A DNA stretch of 64,000 nucleotides, taken from contig RSEE01000140.1 in NCBI GenBank assembly GCA_003971905.1, forward strand, positions 62,001-126,000, in the 5' to 3' direction. The notes under the pieces were generated by a model. It saw only the letters and a program-made list of their open reading frames with translations, had not been told where the DNA came from and did no database searches. The position numbers and the translations under genes are program-made. Source of the DNA: Moniliella sp. 'wahieum'. Its lineage: Eukaryota; Basidiomycota; Moniliellomycetes; Moniliellales; Moniliellaceae. This document shows, piece after piece, positions 49,360 through 60,900 of this stretch; positions within the stretch are counted from its first letter, which is position 1; each line of letters starts with the position of its first letter.

Positions 49360-50464
49360 TCACCCTTGGAACGCAATGCCCTTTTTCATCACCGTCTTGT
49401 TTCCCGCCGCCGCGTACCCCGTACCCTCCCGCTGGAGTGGGATCAGATCCTTTGCCACGTCTTTTAGTCGAGCCTCGCAATGGGCGCACTGGGCCTTGAT
49501 GCGCTTGGCTTTGGTCGTTGGAAGGTTGTTTCGCTTTCACCACCACCCTCCGCCGTGTCCTTGCAGCCGGCGGGCTGGAGAACGAGCGTGTTGGTGCACT
49601 CACGACACAAAACGTGGCCACAGGCGCGCATCACATAAGCCTGAGTGGTCTGGCCAAAGGCAGATTGACACGTGGGACACGCGGCTCCAACCGGAGTTGC
49701 CTCGGTTGTGGCAGCACCTGCCTCGGTGGCCGCTTCGTTTGGCTGGGGGAGAGAGGCAGGTCGCCAAAAGTGAAGGTCGACAAGTTGTTTGATGGTCAGA
49801 GGGTGGGCCTTGCCCGCACGGCACATGGGTTTGGTCGGCACCCCGTCCTCGGTCCAGAGACCCAACTGGAGCGCATCTTGTTGCTCAAACGGTGTCAGCG
49901 ATGGCAGCCAGAAGGATGGGAGCTTGGATTTCTTAGCTTCGGCCTCTTCGGCCGCCAGCTCAGCGCGAACCCGGGCCTGTTCTGCGGCGTCCGCAGCGCT
50001 GGCCCGCGACTCGTCCGTCGTGGGTCCTACGGCAGAGACGGACGGGTTGGGAGCGTCGTCGTGGGCTTTACGTTTGCGCGAGCCGGACTCGGGTGCCTGC
50101 CCCGTCAGACGCTGCTGCTCCTCAAAGTCGCGCACACGGCGGTCGTACGCACGCTGTTGATCAAGCGCGTCTTTCTGTGCGCGGCGGTCGGCCAGGGCCT
50201 GGAGAGAACGCTGGATGCGGGCCAGCTCGTCTTTTTGAGCGACCAGGTCGGACAGGACGCACTCGCGGCAGAAGAGGTGGCCATGGGCATCGACAGTCGG
50301 CGGCGGCGGGCGGGCGCGAGGCAGAGGACGCAGGCGCTCCAGGGCCGCTGGGCGGTGCTTCCGAGCTCGGCGGTGGCGGTGCCGCCCCAGGCCTTGCGTG
50401 CGCGTGTGCGCTCGACGTAGGTGAACTGGGCAGAGGAGGTGTTGTTCTTCGAGTGGCGCGGCAT
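49360..50464 (-). CDS. NOSIP-family RING/U-box protein
   Basis: Homolog of nitric-oxide-synthase-interacting protein, a nuclear E3 ubiquitin ligase-type protein found with spliceosomes. It starts MPRHSKNNTSSAQFTYVER, then the first split U-box/RING half ending GHLFCRECVLSDLVAQKDEL. A long charged coiled-coil helix follows, with VRDFEEQQRLTGQAPESGSR and ARVRAELAAEEAEAKKSKLP, then SFWLPSLTPFEQ. The second half has CPTCQSAFGQTTQAYVMRAC, GHVLCRECTNTLV and CAHCEARLKDVAKDLIPLQR, ending EGTGYAAAGNKTVMKKGIAF. Frame breaks near 50360, 50110 and 49580. It is divergent from RIO2 with 209 bp between starts. Confidence 0.82.
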
Positions 50465-50673
50465 GGGCGGGGCGAAGGGGCGGCGAAGAGGGACCGCGTC
50501 GCCGTATTTATACGAGCGAGCCTCATAAGCCAGCCCAGCCCGCCTCGATTTCAATTTCTGTTTCCGAGCCGCTGCCCGCCTGAACATTTCACTGCCCCTC
50601 GCTTTTTTTTTTTTGCCTCCCGCCCGCTCGCCTGCGCTCCACCCTGCCTTGCCCCGCGCTCAACACCACCACC
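50465..50673. promoter_or_regulatory. short bidirectional promoter, NOSIP-like / RIO2
   Basis: 209 bp between divergent starts. TATTTATAC at 50502-50510 could serve as a TATA element for the minus gene; a T-run of about 12 at 50605-50616 lies before RIO2. Confidence 0.55.
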
Positions 50674-52563
50674 ATGAAGCTCGACGCAACCGACCTGCGC
50701 TACGTCACGCCCGACGAGTTCCGCGTGCTGAAGGCGTTTGAGCTCGGCTCGCGCAACCACGAAGTCGTCCCCACCCAGCTCGCTGCCCATCTCTCGGGCC
50801 TGCGCACGAGCAATGTGGCCAAGCTCATTTCCGAGCTGGCCAAGCGCAAACTGGTGGCGCGCGTGCAGAACGCTCGGTACGACGGGTACCGTCTGACCTA
50901 TGGCGGATACGACTTTTTGGCGGTGCGTGCGCTGTCGAAGCAGGATGTGCTCGGTGCGGTCGGGTACCGCGTCGGGGTAGGCAAGAGAGCGACATTTACA
51001 TTACCGAAGACACCGATGCCCACAAGGTCATTCTCAAGATCCACCGTCTCGGACGCATCTCCTTCCGCAATGTCAAACACAAGCGCGACTATCTTGGTAA
51101 CCGACACACCAGCAGCTGGCAATACCTCAGCAAGCTCAGCGCCAGTAAAGAGTACCTGTTCATGACGCTGCTCAAGCAGCATGGCTTCCCCGTCCCCCAA
51201 CCCCTTGGCCACAGTCGCCACGCGATCGTGATGGAGCGGATCGACTATGCGTACCCATTGCGTCAGATTGTCTCGCTTCCCGAGCGTGAGGTGGCGTCGC
51301 TCTACGCCGAGCTGATGGCGCTGATTGTGCGCCTGGCCAAGTGCGGGTTGATCCATGGTGACTTCAACAACGAATTCAACCTAATGATTCGCGAGAAGCG
51401 ACCCAGCGATTATGACGATGAGGACGGCGCCGAGATGGCATTTGAAGCCAAGCAAAAACGCGAGACCAAGCAAAGTTTGCAAAAGGCACGGGACCCATTC
51501 GAAGAGCCGGAGAACCGAAGGCCAATCGAATTGAAGCCCGGGGAACGGATTGAACAAGGCAAGGGGTTCGAAAGAGTTGTTGTCGACCAATCGGACGAGG
51601 AGGCGCAAAACTCGGAAGAGGAGAGCTCGGAAGAGGACGACGGTGACTCGGAAGACAACGAGGAGGTTGATCAATTCCCCTCCAACGACGAGGACGATGA
51701 GGACGACGAGGAAGAGGAAGAGGCACGTGCAGAAGCTGCTGCGAAAATGGCCACTGAAGCGCCCACAGTGACGATCGCGGAGGGCACCAGTGTCGAGGCT
51801 ATCTTGATTGACTTCCCTCAGATGGTCAGTGTGGAGCATGAAAATGCAGCGTACTACTTTGATCGGGACGTGGAGTGCATCAAACGCTTCTTCCGAAAGC
51901 GTTTCCGTTTCGAAGCCCAAACCTGGCCCACCTTTGCCGACACAGTTCCCCGTGATCGGGAAGCTCAACGGGTCAAACGCGAGGCACAGTATGAGGCGGC
52001 GCCAAAGCTGCTCTGCGAGCTGGGCAACCAGTTCCTGAGCCACCTGCCCGGTCGATGAGGAGGGCAACATTCAGCTTGACAAGTTGGCCGAGGCTAGCGG
52101 GTTCGGAGCTGGGGGACGTCTGGAGAAGGAACTCCAAGAGAACTTCCGCTCCCTTCGTTTGGGTGGTGGTGAGGATGGAGTACGCGCTGCTGAGGTGGCC
52201 CAGCGTCTGCATGGAGGTGTGCCGGAGCATGATGCTCCCTCAGACGAGGAGGCGCAGGTACAGGAGGAGGAGGAGGAAGAAGAGGAAGAGGAGGAAGAAC
52301 ACCTCACCCGTGCTGAAAAGCGAGCGCGCGCAGCGGAGCGCAACGCCAAGGCAGGTGTGATCCCCTCCCGTGGCGCAGCAGAGAAGGCTGCGAAGGAAGG
52401 TGATCCCAGTTTGATTGCGCTCCGGGTCGCGGCCGAGCGGGCACGCCGGGAGGCCAAAGCTGCCAAGCATCACGGCAAGAAGGCGCAAGGGTCCAAAGTC
52501 GGGCGCCGCAACGCGGGAGGCAAAGGTCGGAACGATGCGATTGCGATCGACACACAGTTTTGA
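50674..52563 (+). CDS. RIO2: RIO2 atypical kinase, 40S ribosome maturation
   Basis: Cytoplasmic ATPase/kinase needed for late pre-40S maturation and 20S rRNA cleavage. The N-terminal winged helix is MKLDATDLRYVTPDEFRVLK through LTYGGYDFLAVRALSKQDVL. The ATP loop region VGYRVGVGKESDIYI is restored by one missing G near 50985. Kinase core: HKVILKIHRLGRISFRNVKH, LKQHGFPVPQPLGHSRHAIV, catalytic loop LIHGDFNNEFNLMI (Asp codon 51360-51362) and metal-binding IDFPQMVSVEHENA. Between these sits an unusually long acidic insert (51400-51770, EEESSEEDDGDSEDNEE type). The C-terminus, after a break near 52055, reads VDEEGNIQLDKLAEASGFG, a Glu-run and a basic tail. The catalytic loop is one residue longer than usual (see findings). 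Confidence 0.93.
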
Positions 52564-53448
52564 GAATGCTATGTTACTGTCAGTCCGATCGACATCAGCC
52601 CACCACGGTAGATCTCGTCTGGGGGTCCATGGCCCAGCACTGGGAGATGCACTTTGAGGCACAGGCTGCTATGAAGAGAGACAGTTGGCATGTTCGAGGC
52701 TGGCTTGGTGCCTGCTTTCAAGGCGAGCGAGCCCGCCGGGCTAATTATGGCGCAGAATGTAGGAAGTGCGAGATGCGATACCAATGGGTGGCCAGGAAAG
52801 AGGTGGTCGGGATGAAGGGGAAGGGTCATTGGTTGCTAGTATGTAAACTGGTGCCGTCGTTGACGGAGGCGGACAGCATGGTATGATGACTGAGCGAACG
52901 GCGGAGGCGGGAGTGGAAGTGGGAAGAAAGAGAATGTGAATCGCCGGGCAACATAACAGGCTGTGGGTCTTGATGGGCAAGGGATGTCGAGGGCAAGGGT
53001 ATTGGGGGAAATATCGGGGTGGACGCAGTGCTGCTGCTTGGCGACAGCCCCATTGGACATGGGAGAGGGCGTCAAGGCGGCAGATGGGGGCTAAATCCTT
53101 GGGGATGTGCCAAACTACAAAGTATAATGCTACTGTTACTCCTGCCCACTGTTACGCTCCTTGTCGGCAGCCGCTGGCTTCCCCTGGACCTTGGAGAGGC
53201 GCCACCTATCCAGTGGGGAATTCAGCATGCCAGCCACCTGCTTCAGCTTAACCTCAAAGCCATCGTCACCCACATCATCCTCGTTAACGTCAACGTTATC
53301 AAGTATCCCCGTCCCTCCCTCTCTTCCAGCTCATTGCATCAGCGAATACTATTGCTTCCATAGTGCATGCAAGTCCAGTAACCGTTGCCATTCCTTACAC
53401 CGGAGAAACCCCGCTTGGTCCAAGGCATTGGCAACAATCCAATCCTGT
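52564..53448. other. intergenic between convergent RIO2 and ERG9
   Basis: Mostly featureless. On the minus strand around 53145-53305 a frame reads DVNEDDVGDDGFEVKLKQVA then GMLNSPLDRWRLSKVQGKPA and stop. It resembles coding sequence but has no recognised family, start or upstream exon. Confidence 0.4.
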
Positions 53449-55214
53449 TCACAGATCCGTCTTGGCCTCCACCGCCCCAACCAGCTCCCGCACCTTGCTC
53501 GCTGCCAACTCCGTCACCTGGTACAGCTTGGCCTTGCCCAGTTGGTAGCCCTGAACAGCGAACAGCGAAACAGGATCCTGTTCGTCCATGTAATAGTACC
53601 ACTGTCATCCCAAACACCAGGTCAGTACCCCAGCCCAGAAACAACCTCCAACACGAAGACATTTCCACGCACCGTAATTTCCCACGCAACCAGCGTGACC
53701 AACAGCACAGCCACAAAAAGACTATCATGTAGCAGAACATGAACCAGTACAGTTCGCGGACATCCGCTTTCTGCCGTTCCTTCCGTTTATCCTCGTCCAC
53801 CATGGCCTTAATCGTAGCCTGAGAAGTGCCTTGTGCACTCACTGACGGGTCCAACGCCAGGGCCAACGCGGTGGCGCGGCGCTCCTCGCGCATCTGCTCG
53901 ACCGCCTTGCGTCGAGACAACGCGCCCGGTGGCGCACCCCCGGCGCCGTACCGCTGTTGACCCACCACCGTAGTAGGAGGACTGACAAAGGAAGGGTAGT
54001 GCGACTCGCACCACACTTCGATTCGCGACAGTTCAACCCCCCACTCGACAAAGTTCAAGTCGTCCGGGCGAAGGCGGGCATGGATTTTCCGAGCATAGTC
54101 GCGGAAGATGTAGGCCACGTCACGATTGTTCGTGGCCGAAAGAATGAGCTGAACGGCTTGGCCCTTGCGAATCTTGAGGTTGCGCTTAAACACTGCCGGG
54201 TTGTCAAACAACAAGTCCAGTGTCGCAATCGCCATCACTTGCGGGATTGCGGCAAAGTTGAACACACTTTGTTCGTGCAGCAACGTTAGGTAGTCCAACA
54301 CATATGTCACATGGCTCATTGCGTCCAGCAGCATCGTCGACAAGACGCCCATTGTCCGCTGGCCCAGTTCCCCTTCCACCGGGCGGTACTTGCCCGTTGC
54401 GTACTCCTCCACACCCTTCGCCACCTCAGTCTGCGACGTGAACGCGCACCCGGGGCGAGACCACGCCTCGGCGGGCCAGAAGAAACGGCCTTCGTCACAG
54501 TCCTCCGCATAGTCACGGATAATGTTGGTCTTTTGAAGGTAAAGACCCATGTGGTTGGACAACCCCATTTGCTGCCCCACCAATGGTGACTCCAGCCCTG
54601 AAGCCGAGAAAAGGCGGCTCAATCCTTCGCCAACAAGACCAGCGACAAAGTGACAGTACAGGTCATAGTCGGCCCATTTCTCCACCTTGAGTGTGCCCTT
54701 GGCACCGGCCAGCTCAATGTACGACGCCATCCCGCCGCCCATCTTGGCCGTCATGTCGGCAATCACCACCTGGTACTTCTCCTCCAGCAAGCCGAACTCG
54801 CCAATGACCTTGTCAAACTCGACCAGCAGTTGGCGGTCCTTTTCGTTCGGACCGGACTCGGTGAAGGTCCAGCCGGGCTGGTACAACTTCTTGTGGAAGG
54901 AGGTGAGGAGGGGAATCTTGACCTCGGGCGCGATGGTCATGTCGTCCTCGACAGTGTCGAGCCCGCGGAGAACGAGATAGTAGATGCAGATGACGCGCGC
55001 CAGCTCGCCCTTGAGTTCCTTGATGACGGCAGAAAAGGAGCGCGAGGTGAGATCGAGGAAGTGCCAGCATTCGCGCATCTGGTCGCGGTCCCAGCCGCTG
55101 GCTTCGGGGTTGGCGGTAATGTCGTTGAGGGGGTCATGCATGAGCTTGTACTGGAGCAGGAGCGCAGCTCCCGGGATGGGTGAAGAGCAGCGCGAGAAGC
55201 TGGGATGCGCCCAT
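53449..55214 (-). CDS. ERG9: Squalene synthase (farnesyl-diphosphate farnesyltransferase)
   Basis: Condenses two farnesyl diphosphates into squalene, first committed sterol step, at the ER membrane. It starts MGASQLLALLFTHP and, after a one-base frame change near 55165, PGAALLLQYKLMHDPLNDI. Motifs: LDLTSRSFSAVIKELKGELA, first Asp-rich site YYLVLRGLDTVEDDM, MASYIELAGAKG, YCHFVAGLVGEGLSRLF, and second Asp-rich site NIIRDYAEDCDEGRFFWPAE. C-terminal anchor: ELYWFMFCYMIVFLWLCCWS. Intron 53602-53672, then WYYYMDEQDPVSLFAVQGYQ and VRELVGAVEAKTDL. Length ~560 residues is longer than yeast Erg9 (444) because of the extended C-terminus. The main domain is uninterrupted. Confidence 0.95.
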
Positions 55215-55938
55215 GGCGAAGAAGATGCGCGGCGGATGCGATGGGGAGGAGGTGGGGGCGCGGCGGATGTTCTGAGAGCGGGGGGCGGCAGGGCACGGGT
55301 GAGCGCACGGGTGACGGGTCACCGCACAGGTGAGGCGCCCAAAGCCTGGCCCAACAACACCCCCCATGCGCGCCCCGCCCCGCTTAGCTAATGCGCCCTC
55401 TGCTCGTCTCATATTCCTGGGCCTTCAAACCCCCGCCGTTGTTGTGACACGTGAGGTCACGCCTCGGCCTGAGGCCTGCAGCCAAGCCAGACCCATTCTT
55501 CGTCGGCGCCCAGCTCGTGTCGTACGATTGCGCCCCCCCCCGAGATGTGGGGGAGGAGGATGCAGACGATGCAGTAGAACGGTGGTTGGCTGTTGCATGT
55601 TACCATCCCAGCTCACCGGTCGTCAGCACGGTCAGTACTCAGTAGATTCACCAAAATGTGCAGTCGTCGGAACACAGTGAGGATGCTCTCCGACGCCGTT
55701 CCGCCACCTCACCACCAGAACATGAGCACTTCTTTTGGCACACCCAAAGCTCTCGATTCCGCCTCTTTTCTCTTTCCTACCGCCCTTTCCCAAAGTTGTC
55801 TGCGCACGTTTCTGTCGTCCTTTCCTAGATGAGATCGATGGTGCCAACATCGTTTCGTTTACTGCTCTCAGTCTGTATCGAATCAGCCAGAAATATTGCA
55901 TGCAGTATTTTCCTGCTACTTTGCAGTAGTCCGATATA
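55215..55938. other. intergenic upstream of ERG9 and the tRNA gene
   Basis: ERG9 promoter side, no TATA box obvious. GTGACGGGTCACCGCACAGGTGA near 55310 contains a GTGACNNNTCAC palindrome. Further right, up to the tRNA, sequence is pyrimidine-rich. No gene recognised. Confidence 0.45.
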
Positions 55939-56045
55939 GGAGGCATAGCCTAGTGGTCTATGGCATCGTATTCAAGTCATTAAGCACTTCCGCTTAAGAG
56001 TGGATGGAACTGCGACATTCGTGGGTTCGAGTCCCACTGCCTTCA
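55939..56045 (+). tRNA. intron-containing tRNA, anticodon read as CAA
   Basis: Acceptor stem GGAGGCA (55939-55945) pairs with TGCCTTC (56038-56044), discriminator A. D arm GCC/GGC; A box TAGCCTAGTGG; anticodon stem TCGTA (55966-55970) with TGCGA (56011-56015). The loop begins TTCAAG, giving CAA at 55973-55975. Intron 55977-56009 (33 nt) with internal TTAAGC..GCTTAA hairpin sits at the standard position after base 37. T arm GTGGG-TTCGAGT-CCCAC contains the B box GGTTCGAGTCC. T runs follow as Pol III terminator. CAA is a leucine anticodon and often intron-bearing in fungi, but the variable loop here is only 5 nt (class I) whereas Leu tRNAs are class II, so the isotype is uncertain. Confidence 0.8.
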
Positions 56046-57148
56046 CTTTTTTGCCTTTTTTTGCTCGCCAAGTATTTTTAGCCCTGTCGTTTTTGCAGCC
56101 ACTTCGTTCGTTCACGCATGAGCTGCATGAGCGTAATTGCCGGGGGCGAGGCTGGAATGCCACATTTTGGCCTCTCCGGAACTTCCAGAGGGACGAGCCG
56201 ACGATAAAGCACAGGTGTGCGGACCTATATGGTTGTGTAATGACCCGTACATCTCGCTCCCGGGGGCGAGGCCAAGAAACGCTGAAGCGGCATCACGCAT
56301 TGTGTGATGTGCGCGTGATGTTTTTCTGACGGGGTGCCCCCGACTCCATGGGGACCACCATTGACCACCATTTCCACTTGCTGCTCTCGTGAGTTCTTCT
56401 AGGGCATCAATAGCAGGTTGGAGACCGAGGCCGAAGCTGGGCGTTTCATGTTATCTGTGACATGGTCAGCATCAGGATGCATAAACGGCTGTGGTGTTTG
56501 ATCGATAATTATCAGCGCGGGGGCACACAGATAAAGATACACGTACGTCCGGAGTCACCGCCTCTTTAGGGGTTTATTTTCGCAGTGGCCACAAGGAGCT
56601 GTTTGGGGTATTTGGGTGCGCGGGCTCTGCTGCCTACGTGCACCGATGCTGAGGGGGTTAGGGGGGCTGGGCTGGGGTGGGCCAGGCCTGGTCGTTACGC
56701 GTTAGGGGCATGGGGCTACCGAACTTCTGCCCCGTCGCAAAACGCCGATGGCAACAGTCGTTGGACGAGTGACGTTTGACACACGTCTCTTTGACAACGA
56801 TCGGCGGCCCGTCTCGTTTTAATGTTGTGGTTTTGTCGGGAGTGGGACGGTGCCAAGTAACGTTCACAGCGTGGCTCAGCGGCTCAGTGGCTCAGCACTC
56901 AGATACTACTCAACGCTCAGGCATCAAGCACAACGCTGCTCGAGGTTCAACCGACCAATGCGCTCAGGCTGCCGAACATGATTGACGTCCGACGTACGTT
57001 GTGGGGGCTAAGAGCGTCTATAAAAACCTGCCTCTCTCAGCTTTCAAGAATCGGCGCGCATCCCTTCCCCACCCACTACCCGCTATACCTTTCCCAGCAG
57101 CCTACCGCCCTCACTGTCTCCCGCTACTCATCTATTGACCCCCCACGC
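56046..57148. other. 1.1 kb non-coding region
   Basis: T-run terminator of the tRNA at 56046-56062. A CCGGGGGCGAGGC direct repeat occurs near 56142 and 56260. TATAAAA at 57018-57024 is a probable promoter for the next small gene. No other gene recognised. Confidence 0.45.
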
Positions 57149-57639
57149 GATGCACTCGACTTCCCGTTGCTCCCTGTTAACGTACGCCCATCGCCCTCTG
57201 CTTCGCTCTAGGCGCGGCATGTGCGGTTGAACAAGTACTAAAATCCCTCGTTCTGGCCAGATGGCTGCCCCACTGGCCTGCCACGGCTGCAGCTTCACCA
57301 ACTTGGCTTCAAACTGGAGCGGAAAATGTGGCAATGCATGCGGTGCGGTCCTTCACTACGACCAATAAGCCCTTGTGGCTTTGTACCGCATTCGTTGCAG
57401 TCGTCTTTGTGCGCGTATGGGTATTCCGCATGAGGCTCATTGACTCATCAACGCCCGCCTTGGTCAAGCTGCACCTGCCCCTGGTCGGGGACGTGCGGTT
57501 TGCCGGCCAGCGTAGGACGCCGTTTTGTGCTGTGCGCAACTGCCACCCCATGTCCCAAAAACCTCCCGATGTACTTTGGTTGGCTCTGAAGGTTCCACCA
57601 CTAATCGTACCTCGTTATGAGGGTCTGGAGTCATCGTAG
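57149..57639 (+). CDS. possible small single-pass membrane protein
   Basis: Unrecognised. A TATAAAA box lies ~130 bp upstream. Exon 1 would be MHSTSRCSLLT; a GTACGC..GGCCAG intron (about 57181-57260) keeps the frame into exon 2. Exon 2 reads VRSFTTTNKPLWLCTAFVAV then VFVRVWVFRMRLIDSSTPAL, FAGQRRTPFCAVRNCHPMSQ, and ends PRYEGLESS. One hydrophobic segment, LWLCTAFVAVVFVRVWVF, could be a membrane helix with a basic flank. The next gene, HMG1, is convergent. It might also start within exon 2 at MHAVRSF. No homology assigned. Confidence 0.38.
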
Positions 57640-57982
57640 TTCGCTTTGTTCCCCATCATATTTCCCATCAGTGGCAGAGGCAAACGGTCGGTAGCCTCAG
57701 ATCCGTGCAGGATACGGTCCATGGGAGTATGCAGAGATGAATTGCATGGCTTGAGCCCCTGCCTCGCCCATACAGAGCGGGCATGGACGGTATCAGCAAA
57801 ATGGAGCAGACAAAAGGGAGCTTGTACGAAGAGCAATGATGACGGCCGCCCAGGAGGCGAGGCGCAATAGAACAGAACGTTGCGCACCTAGGTTTACCGG
57901 CCCGATCCATTCGCCTTGGTCATACGAATACTGGGCGCGACCAAGGGTGTCATCGTCGCCGCAATTCGACCTGGGTTGGGAC

Positions 57983-60900
57983 TTACATGGCCCGGGTGGG
58001 TGCAGCGGAAGCAGGGGCGGAGCGATTGTGAGCCATGTGGGCCTTGATCAGATGTCCGGCCGCGAGGGCGGACATTAGCGATAGTTCTCCTGCCATCACC
58101 GCGGAGGCAATGATGGCGGCGAGCCGTTGAGCGTTGGCGCCTGGCGTGGAAGGGTGCGGCCCAGCAATGCCCAGCAGCTCGAGCATCGACCGCTGTGGGT
58201 CCAGCACCGTCCCCCCGCCACCGTTCCCACTTCGATGGAGGGCATGGAAACCGAGATGCGCAAGCCCTCGGGCGTGGCCTCCATCAAGGTCATGCAGTTG
58301 CTCGCTCGACGTTCTGCGCAGGATCTTGCCCCGTGGCAAGGTAGATGGCAGTAAGAATGTTGGCGGCATGGGCATTGAAGCCGCCAATGGAGCCGGCCAT
58401 GGCCGAGCCAATCAAGTTCTTCTTCAGGTTCAAATCCACCAAAGCGGCGACCGAGGTCTTGAGCACCGAGCTCACCACTTTGTTGGGTACCACCGCTTCG
58501 GCCACCACCGATTTGCCCCGACCTTCAATCCAATTGATCGCAGCGGGCTTCTTGTCGGTACAGTAGTTACCCGATAGAGCCAGAACCTTCATGGAGGGGA
58601 AGTGCTCGGCGGCCATCAATGTCAGCGCACGCTCAACCCCCTTGGAAATCATGTTCATGCCCATCGCATCCCCCGTCGAGGTAGCAAAGCGAATAAACAG
58701 GGTTCGACCCGCTAGCGCGGTGCGCAAACTGGTCAGTCGGGCAAAGCGGGAAGTCGAGTCAAAGGCAGCCTTGATCGTCGCCGCACCAGTGGTGGAATCG
58801 ATCCATCGCTTAGCCTGCGCCGCTTCGGCCGCAGTGGGGAAATCGACGGCGGGGCCGCGTCATGGCGTCTTGCGTCAAAACGGTTGTCACACCCCCACCC
58901 GCATTCAGCGCCTTGCACCCACGCGAAGTGGATGCAACCAGCGTACCTTCCGTCGTGGCCATCGGGATTGGCGTAAGTTGGCCGTCAATGGTGAGAGGAC
59001 CCGCAATGCCGAGCGGCAAAGGAAGGTAGCCCACAACATTCTCACAGCATGCACCCATGACTTGCGCATAGTTGTAGTTCTTAAATGGCAACTTGCCCGT
59101 CTCCAACGTTTTGGTCAAGCTGGCACGCGAAACAAGCGCGGCGGACACGAACAGCACGCTCGGGGTCTTGAAGTACCTTCTCCAACGCGTAAGCAGGAAT
59201 CTTTCCCCGCTGCGCAAGCAACACTACTTCCTCGTCCGCAAGATAGAGCACACCGGCGCCATTGTCATACACCTCCAACACTTCCTCGAACGAACGGATC
59301 TGCGAAGCGTCCACGCCCGCCGTGGGAGGTGTAGGATCTTCTGCCTCTGGCACAATCAGCGCAGGGGGAGGCGGCATAAATGCCACGTGGGAGCGGAGGG
59401 CGCGGAAGGTTGGCATTGGATGAGTCGGAACGGGTCGATTTGGCGATGCGGGACTCGGCTTCGTCCAAATGAGCGCCCAGCATCCGAGCAGCGGCAAAAG
59501 CAGCGGCACCCATAGCGTTACCTCGGGCAATAGCTGCGTTGCCTTGAGCAATGCCTCGGAGCAGGTAGGCGTTAAGAAAGATGCTCACTGCCATCGCGAT
59601 CGAGCCACTTGGAAATAAGAGGGTCACCAACAATTGAGGTCCATTCCGTCATCAGGCTGCCCAAGACCTCTAGCGACTGGTGGCGCGAAAGCAAGCCTGT
59701 CGATCCGCGCGAGCTGTTAGTCGAGAAGGAAGGATGAAACTGAATGAGTTGCCGAGGACGATGAGGCGGTCGACACCAATGTCATGGAGGGGAATTGCTG
59801 CTCATATGCCTGCGCCAATGTCTTGGCAAGTTCAGCTTTCTCGCCCGACACCTGGTTGGTGGGTAATCGATCACCGAAAGGAAAACCGGGTCATGGATCT
59901 GCAAGCGGGCGCCCGTGGGATGGGAACGAGCAAAGCGCTCGAGCGCTGGCGCAAGTGCCGGCGAGGAAGGGGTTAAGGACAAGTTGAACTGTGTCGCTGA
60001 CAGAAGTAGCTGGTACGGATCGTTCACGGAAGCGCTCGGGGACGTAAAGGTAGAGGCAACTTCGGACGTGGCAGCACGCAAGTAGCGAGTGCGAGAAGCC
60101 TGTGTTGTCAGGTACCAAGCAGGTTGAGGCTGTGTAGCGTGATGAAGGAAGCAATCAACAAGATTTTGAGCCGGCCGACTGGGTTATTTTTAGAGTTGGA
60201 GCCAACCAAGCGGTGCCAGAGCCCACGGACCCGACGGGACCGAGAATGCTGCCGGTGACGCAGCTGGGCCGACATCCCAGCCAAAGGGGGGCAGACATAG
60301 TTGAAGGAGTGATCGAGATGGAAGATACACGACTGCTTGCTGCGCTATCAGCACCCTGATTGTAGGGGTAACCGAGCCGGTCGTCGCGTAGCGCTTGCTA
60401 CGCCGCCGCTGGTCGGCGCGGCTTCCTTGTTAACGGCCGATGCGGCTGGGAGGGAAGCGTGGCGGCGCTTACGCAAGATCCGGATCCGCAGTACCTCGAC
60501 AATAACGGTCAGGATGCCAGTGTAAAACGTGTGGAGAAGAATGGCATCGAAAAACAGGATCAGTGCCGCGAGCTGGCAAAACTCATGCAGGCCACTAGGA
60601 GCAATGCATGAGCCCGCAAGCAGCAAGGCCAACTCGATCGCATAGTCCGAACGATTTCTTGGCCAACACTGTCATATGCACCCACCAACACGTCACGGGC
60701 AGCCAGTGGACGGGGAAGCTCCCATTCGAGATCGGGATTTTCGCGCAAGCGGGCAGTCAGGGCCCGAACAAAGGCATCCTCATTCGACTTGGGTATATCG
60801 GAGGAGGTTCCCATTGAGGCCGGCTTTCCCTCGCTAGCTCCTACCGAACGCGAAGGTGGCTTCAGAACATCAGAAGAACGTTGGGACCTTCGTGCAGGTG

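Noticed and set aside
56140-56275. 5S rRNA or other Pol III RNA after the tRNA
   Set aside because: The CCGGGGGCGAGGC repeats do not match 5S, U6 or SRP RNA signatures that I know.
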